A DNA stretch of 64,000 nt from an uncultured Desulfobacteraceae bacterium (GTDB lineage Bacteria > Desulfobacterota > Desulfobacteria > Desulfobacterales > UBA5852). Positions 59,984 through 64,000 of this stretch are shown here, one piece after another. Made by a program: the position numbers and the translations under genes. The notes beneath the pieces are model-generated. The model had not been told where the DNA came from. It saw only the letters and a program-made list of their open reading frames with translations, and made no database searches. The DNA is taken from positions 248,001 through 312,000 of the forward strand of contig CAJXSL010000001.1 in the NCBI GenBank assembly GCA_913060875.1, read 5' to 3'. Within the stretch, counting starts at the first letter, position 1. Each line of letters begins with the position of its first letter.

Positions 59984-61390
59984 ATGACTTATCTGCGGAC
60001 CGGCGTAATCCTTCTGATCCTATCAATGGTAGCGGCGCTGCCGGCATCTCTCCAGGCCGACGGCATTCAAATCCTGACCCATGGCAACGAGAACACCAAT
60101 GGCGGCCAGGGGGGCACCACGCAAACGCCGACAAACCCAAAAGATCTTACGGTTTCGCCGGCGCTGAAAGGGAAACAGGTCAAGCCGGCTGTTCCGGCCA
60201 ACGTCAACAAGGTGGGGCGGATGGTGCCGGCTGTGGCGGTCAGCCTGTCCGTGGATTTGACGACCCATGCGACCAATGGGGCCTGGCGCTGGAATGCGAT
60301 GCTGCAAAACAGGGGCAGCCAACCGCTGCCGGCCAACCGGTTGCAGCTGAAGGTCGTCCAGGTTGTGCCGCTGCCCCCGCAAACCGCGCCGGCCGGCTCC
60401 GCGTTCCCGCTGCCGCCTCTGGGACCCCAGCAAAAGCGAGGGTTTTCCAGTGCCTGGAATCGCAACCAAAACGCCCGGCAACTCCGGCTGGAGGTCTGGG
60501 ACCAGCGCGCCAATGCGAAGGTTTATGAGAAGGTCCTGGCGCTGACAACCCCCGCCGATCAGGTCGGCGCGTCTTTATCGCCGGGCCTACAGAAGGCCAC
60601 GGCCATACCGGGGGCAAGGGAGCCCGGCCGTATAGTCGTCACCGACGGTCGTTACCTGGGGCGCGGCGCATGGCGGTTGGAGCTTACCAACCCGAGTATT
60701 TATACCGTTCCGGCCGGTGATTACACCTACACCTGGGTCTACAAGTTCGCCACCGGCAACGACCGTTCCTACAACAGTCCCAAAGACGTCGCTTTCGCGG
60801 TGCCCGGAAACCAGCCCCGGACCCTGCTGGAGGCCGGCGCGTTTTATGGACCCGCGGATTGTGACTGTGCAGGATTGAATAGTGTCGCGGTGACGTTGCA
60901 GGAAAAGGCCAGCGGTCGGGAAGAGGTTTTTGACATCAAGGTGGCCATCCCGAACGTCGAAATCGAAAAATTTTATATCAAGTTCGGGGGGAGTTATCCA
61001 AGTTATTATAATCAGGCGAAGATTCTGACCTCGGTGCGCAATCATTCCTATTACAATCTCATGCTGGCCTATACCCTGGAGGTTAAGATGGTGAAACGCG
61101 CGGACCAGGGTATTTTCAGGGAACGGTTTACCCGCACCGGCACCATCATGCTCCCGGCCCGACAGACCAACCCGGATGCCATTCTTGTCAATGATCTCCG
61201 GCAAGAACTGCCCCACCTGGAAATAAGTGATGGATTCGATTTCCATCCCGCAAGCGATTTCAGTGAAGACGATCTCTATCCGAATCGTCCCGTTTTCTTC
61301 GGGACATTGACCATTGCCATGCCGGCCAACAGCAAATGCGGCCCGGGAAGGCCGCTGGACTTTCAGCAGAAAGCGCTATTTTACTGGTAG
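59984..61390 (+). CDS. Exported protein of unknown function
   Basis: A 468-residue secreted or periplasmic protein. The signal peptide MTYLRTGVILLILSMVAALP ends near SLQA. A Gly/Asn/Thr-rich linker (HGNENTNGGQGGTTQTPTNP) and a Pro/Val-rich region follow. The rest looks beta-rich, with aromatic segments such as TVPAGDYTYTWVYKFATGND and FGGSYPSYYNQAKI, and three Cys (DCDCAG and SKCGPG). I recognise no family. GGAG is 8 bases before the ATG at 59984 but only 2 before the one at 59978, so 59984 is used. It has no obvious operon partner; rubrerythrin follows 72 bases later. Confidence 0.8.
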   Translation: MTYLRTGVILLILSMVAALPASLQADGIQILTHGNENTNGGQGGTTQTPTNPKDLTVSPALKGKQVKPAVPANVNKVGRMVPAVAVSLSVDLTTHATNGAWRWNAMLQNRGSQPLPANRLQLKVVQVVPLPPQTAPAGSAFPLPPLGPQQKRGFSSAWNRNQNARQLRLEVWDQRANAKVYEKVLALTTPADQVGASLSPGLQKATAIPGAREPGRIVVTDGRYLGRGAWRLELTNPSIYTVPAGDYTYTWVYKFATGNDRSYNSPKDVAFAVPGNQPRTLLEAGAFYGPADCDCAGLNSVAVTLQEKASGREEVFDIKVAIPNVEIEKFYIKFGGSYPSYYNQAKILTSVRNHSYYNLMLAYTLEVKMVKRADQGIFRERFTRTGTIMLPARQTNPDAILVNDLRQELPHLEISDGFDFHPASDFSEDDLYPNRPVFFGTLTIAMPANSKCGPGRPLDFQQKALFYW

Positions 61391-61462
61391 GGCATCGGTT
61401 TTTCGACCGGCCGCAAATTGAATTTTTACGGGAAAAACAGCCTTTACGAACGGAGGACCATC

Positions 61463-61969
61463 GTGAAAGAAAAAACCCGCGCGAATGTCTACACAGCGTT
61501 CATCGGCGAGGCCAAAGCTTATTTCAGGCTTCTGGCGTATGCCGAAAGAGCCGATGAAGAAGACGTCCCCCAGGTCGCTTTGTTGTTCCGGGCCATTGCC
61601 GAGGCCGAGCGGGTGCATGCCACGCGCCAGTTGAACCTCGTGAAGGATCTGCTCGTCAAAGATACGGACACCAATCTGGAGAAATCCTTCCAGCGCGAGA
61701 AGTCCGTCAGTGAAAACGCGTACCCTGATTTCCTGAAAACGGCGGAAGAAGAGGGCGAAACCGCGGCGGCGCTGGCCTTCAGCCACGCCCGGGATGCCGA
61801 AGGCTACCACGCCAAGCTCTACGAGCGGGCCATGATGAACGTGATCAAGGACGTGGTCAAAGCCTATTATGTTTGCCAGGTATGCGGCTATGTGACGGAC
61901 AAGAAGATCCCCAAGGCCTGCCCGATATGCGGGGCGCCGCCGGAGAAATTCAAGACGGTCGAAGCATAG
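61463..61969 (+). CDS. Rubrerythrin
   Basis: Peroxide-scavenging non-haem iron protein of 168 residues. A ferritin-like diiron domain comes first (FIGEAKAYFRLLAYAERADE, AIAEAERVHA, then SHARDAEGYHAKLYERA), carrying the Glu and His iron ligands. A C-terminal rubredoxin-like domain follows with Cys138, 141, 153 and 156 (YVCQVCGYV and ACPICG). The start is the GTG at 61463, preceded by CGGAGGA; the upstream TTG at 61418 has no ribosome site. It is typical of anaerobes meeting oxidative stress. Confidence 0.94.
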   Translation: MKEKTRANVYTAFIGEAKAYFRLLAYAERADEEDVPQVALLFRAIAEAERVHATRQLNLVKDLLVKDTDTNLEKSFQREKSVSENAYPDFLKTAEEEGETAAALAFSHARDAEGYHAKLYERAMMNVIKDVVKAYYVCQVCGYVTDKKIPKACPICGAPPEKFKTVEA

Positions 61970-61971
61970 TA

Positions 61972-63000
61972 TTACGCCAAGACCCGGGCAAAGGATTTCA
62001 GCGCTTTTTCGATATCATCTCCCGTGATGCCATAGTGGGTGACGGCGCGGAATTGATGGGCACCGGTGGCGCCCACCTGGACCCCCTCGTCGGTCAGGCG
62101 GGCCACGGTTTCGGCGGCGCTCGCTCCCTCCGGATCCAGATCCACATAAACAATATTGGTTTGGACACGCGCGGGATCCAGGTGCGCCCGGCGCATGGCG
62201 CTCAAGCCCTCGGCCAGGCGGCGGGCATTGCGGTGGTCGTCCACCAGGCGGTCGGTCATTTCCCGCAGGGCAACGAGGCCGGCCGCGGCGATGATACCCG
62301 CCTGGCGCATTCCGCCCCCAAGCACTTTGCGGTTGCGGCGGGCCTGCTGGATGAAGTCGCGGCGGCCGCAGACCAGCGAGCCGATGGGAGCTGAAAGCCC
62401 CTTGCTCAGGCAGAACGACAGGGAATCCACGGGTCTCGCCAGATCCGCCACCGATACATTCAGGGCGGCGGCGGCATTGAAGATCCTGGCCCCGTCCATG
62501 TGGACGGCCAGGTCGTGCTCGGCCGCCAGGCCCGCGACCGCCTGCAGATACGACGGCGGCAGGGGGCTGCCGCTGCAGCGGTTATGGGTGTTCTCCACGG
62601 CGATCAGGCGGGTGCGCGGGAAATGCGGATCATCTGCGCGAATGCTGTCGCGCACCACGTTCAGCGCCATCGTGCCGTCCGTTTGGTTGGGAACGGTGCG
62701 GGGGTGAATGCCGCCCACCGAGGCACTGCCGCCCTGCTCGTAGAAGAAAATGTGGGCCTGGTCACCGAGAATGACTTCCTCGCCGCGGCCGCAATGGGTC
62801 AGCAGGCTGATGAGATTGGCCATGGTGCCGCTGGGAACGAGCAGGGCGGCCTCCTTGCCGGTTATTTCCGCCGCCAGGGCTTCCAGGGCACTGACGGTCG
62901 GGTCTTCACCCAAGACGTCATCGCCGAGTTCGGCCGAGGCCATGGCCCGGCGCATGGCTTCGGTCGGTTGGGTTACGGTATCCGATCGCAAGTCAATCAT
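61972..63000 (-). CDS. Low-specificity L-threonine aldolase
   Basis: PLP enzyme of 342 residues that splits threonine or allo-threonine to glycine and acetaldehyde. The N-terminus IDLRSDTVTQPTEAMRRAM and ELGDDVLGEDPTVSALE are diagnostic. Other signatures are HIFFYEQGGSASVGGI, HMDGARIFNAAAAL and the PLP Lys200 in SFCLSKGLSAPIGS. It converges on rubrerythrin with only 2 bases between the stops. The stereospecificity is not readable. Confidence 0.94.
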   Translation of the reverse strand: MIDLRSDTVTQPTEAMRRAMASAELGDDVLGEDPTVSALEALAAEITGKEAALLVPSGTMANLISLLTHCGRGEEVILGDQAHIFFYEQGGSASVGGIHPRTVPNQTDGTMALNVVRDSIRADDPHFPRTRLIAVENTHNRCSGSPLPPSYLQAVAGLAAEHDLAVHMDGARIFNAAAALNVSVADLARPVDSLSFCLSKGLSAPIGSLVCGRRDFIQQARRNRKVLGGGMRQAGIIAAAGLVALREMTDRLVDDHRNARRLAEGLSAMRRAHLDPARVQTNIVYVDLDPEGASAAETVARLTDEGVQVGATGAHQFRAVTHYGITGDDIEKALKSFARVLA

Positions 63001-63209
63001 GGGGTTTCGGGTTCCTTTTACGCTTGGGGCAGTTGCCGTTGGTTAAGGTATAAAAATGGATTTGGTTCACCTTGATTATCTGATTTCGACCGATCGATCA
63101 AGCCGGTGAATACCAATTTGCACTTGCCAAATTTCCAGTTTTTTGAACAGGATGGCGTTCACTGTCACGCATAGAAGCTCTACAGAACCATTCGGAAGAA
63201 GGAACGACC

Positions 63210-63620
63210 ATGTCGCCTACGTTTCATCTTGCTCCCATCGGCATCATCCACAAGACCGATACGCAAACCTGGATTGAGATTGACGAACGCTACCTGCCGG
63301 CCCTGGATGGACTGGAGGGGTTTTCCCACATCAACGTATTCTTCTGGTTTCACGAGAACGACCATCCGGAAGGGCGCCAGGTGCTGAAAGTTCATCCGCG
63401 CAGAGATACCACTAATCCCCTGACGGGTGTTTTCGCCACCCATTCGCCCCTGCGTCCCAACCTGATCGGAATGTCCCTATGCCGGGTGTTGGCCGTCGAA
63501 CCGCCCAAGATTGAAATCGACCGGATCGATGCCTTTGACGGCACGCCGGTTTTGGATATCAAATGCTATATTCCCAGCTCGCGGACCTTCGAAAATCTTC
63601 GATTGCCCGATTGGGTCTAA
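63210..63620 (+). CDS. tRNA (N6-threonylcarbamoyladenosine-N6)-methyltransferase TrmO-like protein
   Basis: TrmO/TsaA (UPF0066) single-domain protein of 136 residues. Family segments are PIGIIHKTDTQTWIEIDERY, LDGLEGFSHINVFFWFHEND, VHPRRDTTNPLTGVFATHSP and RPNLIGMSLCRVL, closing with DGTPVLDIKCYIP. TrmO methylates t6A at tRNA position 37 using SAM. In archaea and anaerobes the family is broader, so the exact substrate is uncertain. GGAAGAAGGA precedes the ATG. It lies 13 bases before the helicase gene. Confidence 0.9.
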   Translation: MSPTFHLAPIGIIHKTDTQTWIEIDERYLPALDGLEGFSHINVFFWFHENDHPEGRQVLKVHPRRDTTNPLTGVFATHSPLRPNLIGMSLCRVLAVEPPKIEIDRIDAFDGTPVLDIKCYIPSSRTFENLRLPDWV

Positions 63621-63633
63621 CGGGTACCCTGCC

Positions 63634-64000
63634 ATGGCTGAACTGACGGGGCAGATCGAACAGGTGACCTATTTCGACGAGGCGTCGGGATTTACGGTGG
63701 CCCGCATGCGTGTTCCCGGTCGTGCCGGCACCGTGGCGGTGGTCGGGTGCCTGCTGGACCCCCGCCCCGGAGAGGTTCTGGCCATGGTCGGCGAGTGGAA
63801 GATCCACCGCACCTTTGGCGAACAATTCGCCGTCAGCGAATTCAAGATGCATGTGCCCACCACGGCGGAGGGCATTCTCAAATATCTGGGCTCCGGTTTG
63901 ATCAAAGGGGTGGGGCCGGAGATGGCCGGCCGCATCGTCGCCAAGTTCGGCGATCAGACCCTCCAGGTGATCGAGAATGATATCGAGCAGCTTCGCAAGG
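63634..64000 (+). CDS. RecD2-like ATP-dependent DNA helicase (N-terminus only)
   Basis: The first 122 codons of a gene that runs off the window. MAELTGQIEQVTYFDEASGF and the OB-like beta region up to FAVSEFKMHVPTTAEGILKY match the N-terminal domain of RecD2/RecD-like helicases. The helix-hairpin-helix start GLIKGVGPEMAGRIVAKFG follows. The Walker motifs lie beyond the window. RecD2 is found in bacteria with or without RecBC and acts in repair. It is probably co-transcribed with the TrmO-like gene. Confidence 0.85.
   Translation, partial: MAELTGQIEQVTYFDEASGFTVARMRVPGRAGTVAVVGCLLDPRPGEVLAMVGEWKIHRTFGEQFAVSEFKMHVPTTAEGILKYLGSGLIKGVGPEMAGRIVAKFGDQTLQVIENDIEQLRK

Noticed and set aside
1-64000. 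CRISPR array, prophage, integrase or insertion-sequence transposase
   Set aside because: No regularly spaced repeats and no transposase, integrase or phage structural frame were seen anywhere in the window.

Overview
The window is GC-rich, gene-dense bacterial chromosome with no phage, plasmid, rRNA or CRISPR signal. The gene set suggests an anaerobic Desulfobacterota (former Deltaproteobacteria), most like Desulfosarcina-type sulfate reducers. The basis is an Rnf complex led by a multiheme cytochrome c, a membrane pyrophosphatase, a CarD regulator, rubrerythrin, purH split into two genes, and the order ispE-tRNA-prs-rplY-pth. This placement is inference; no 16S or marker search was possible.

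Layout. 1-4241 (-): TonB receptor, YfiR-like protein and a sensor kinase cut by the window edge. 4574-5625 (+): two YeeE/YedE half-transporters. 5995-7683 (+): a large protein of unknown role with a nucleoside-phosphorylase-like C-terminus. 7965-10530 (+): an ECF-type importer. 10854-12725 (-): ABC-F ATPase. 13034-16289 (+): Mla phospholipid-transport genes mlaE, mlaF, mlaD and mlaC, with mlaF carrying an extra GGDEF-like tail. 16641-27161: housekeeping genes (a 3-hydroxyisobutyrate-dehydrogenase-like reductase, serA, a DUF1844 gene, ispE, tRNA-Gln, prs, rplY, pth, hppA, carD, rluD). 27320-34138 (-): an Rnf operon in the order cytochrome c, rnfC, D, G, E, A, B, ending in an intrinsic terminator. 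34405-36111 (-): radical SAM protein. 36336-52254 (-): a near-complete dcw cell-wall and division cluster from mraZ to ftsZ, without murB or ddl. 52539-64000: HD hydrolase, the two separate PurH halves, a small accessory patch (lipoprotein, decayed hydrolase fragment, CcbP-like gene, GNAT, rhomboid), enoyl-CoA hydratase, an exported orphan, rubrerythrin, threonine aldolase, TrmO and the start of a RecD2-like helicase.

How it works together. HppA and Rnf are both ion-motive enzymes tied to low-energy metabolism. The Rnf operon is the most unusual part. Its RnfB is fused to a GltD-like FAD/NAD(P)H oxidoreductase, while its RnfC keeps both [4Fe-4S] motifs but lacks the glycine-rich and acidic motifs by which canonical RnfC binds FMN and NADH. 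This suggests that the pyridine-nucleotide site has moved from RnfC to RnfB. The operon opens with a membrane-anchored pentaheme cytochrome, so periplasmic electrons could also enter or leave.

Other points of note are several dispersed hairpin or inverted-repeat elements (two pairs share sequence at distant loci), a single-chain ECF ATPase whose halves are degenerate in complementary ways, and the MlaF-GGDEF-like fusion.
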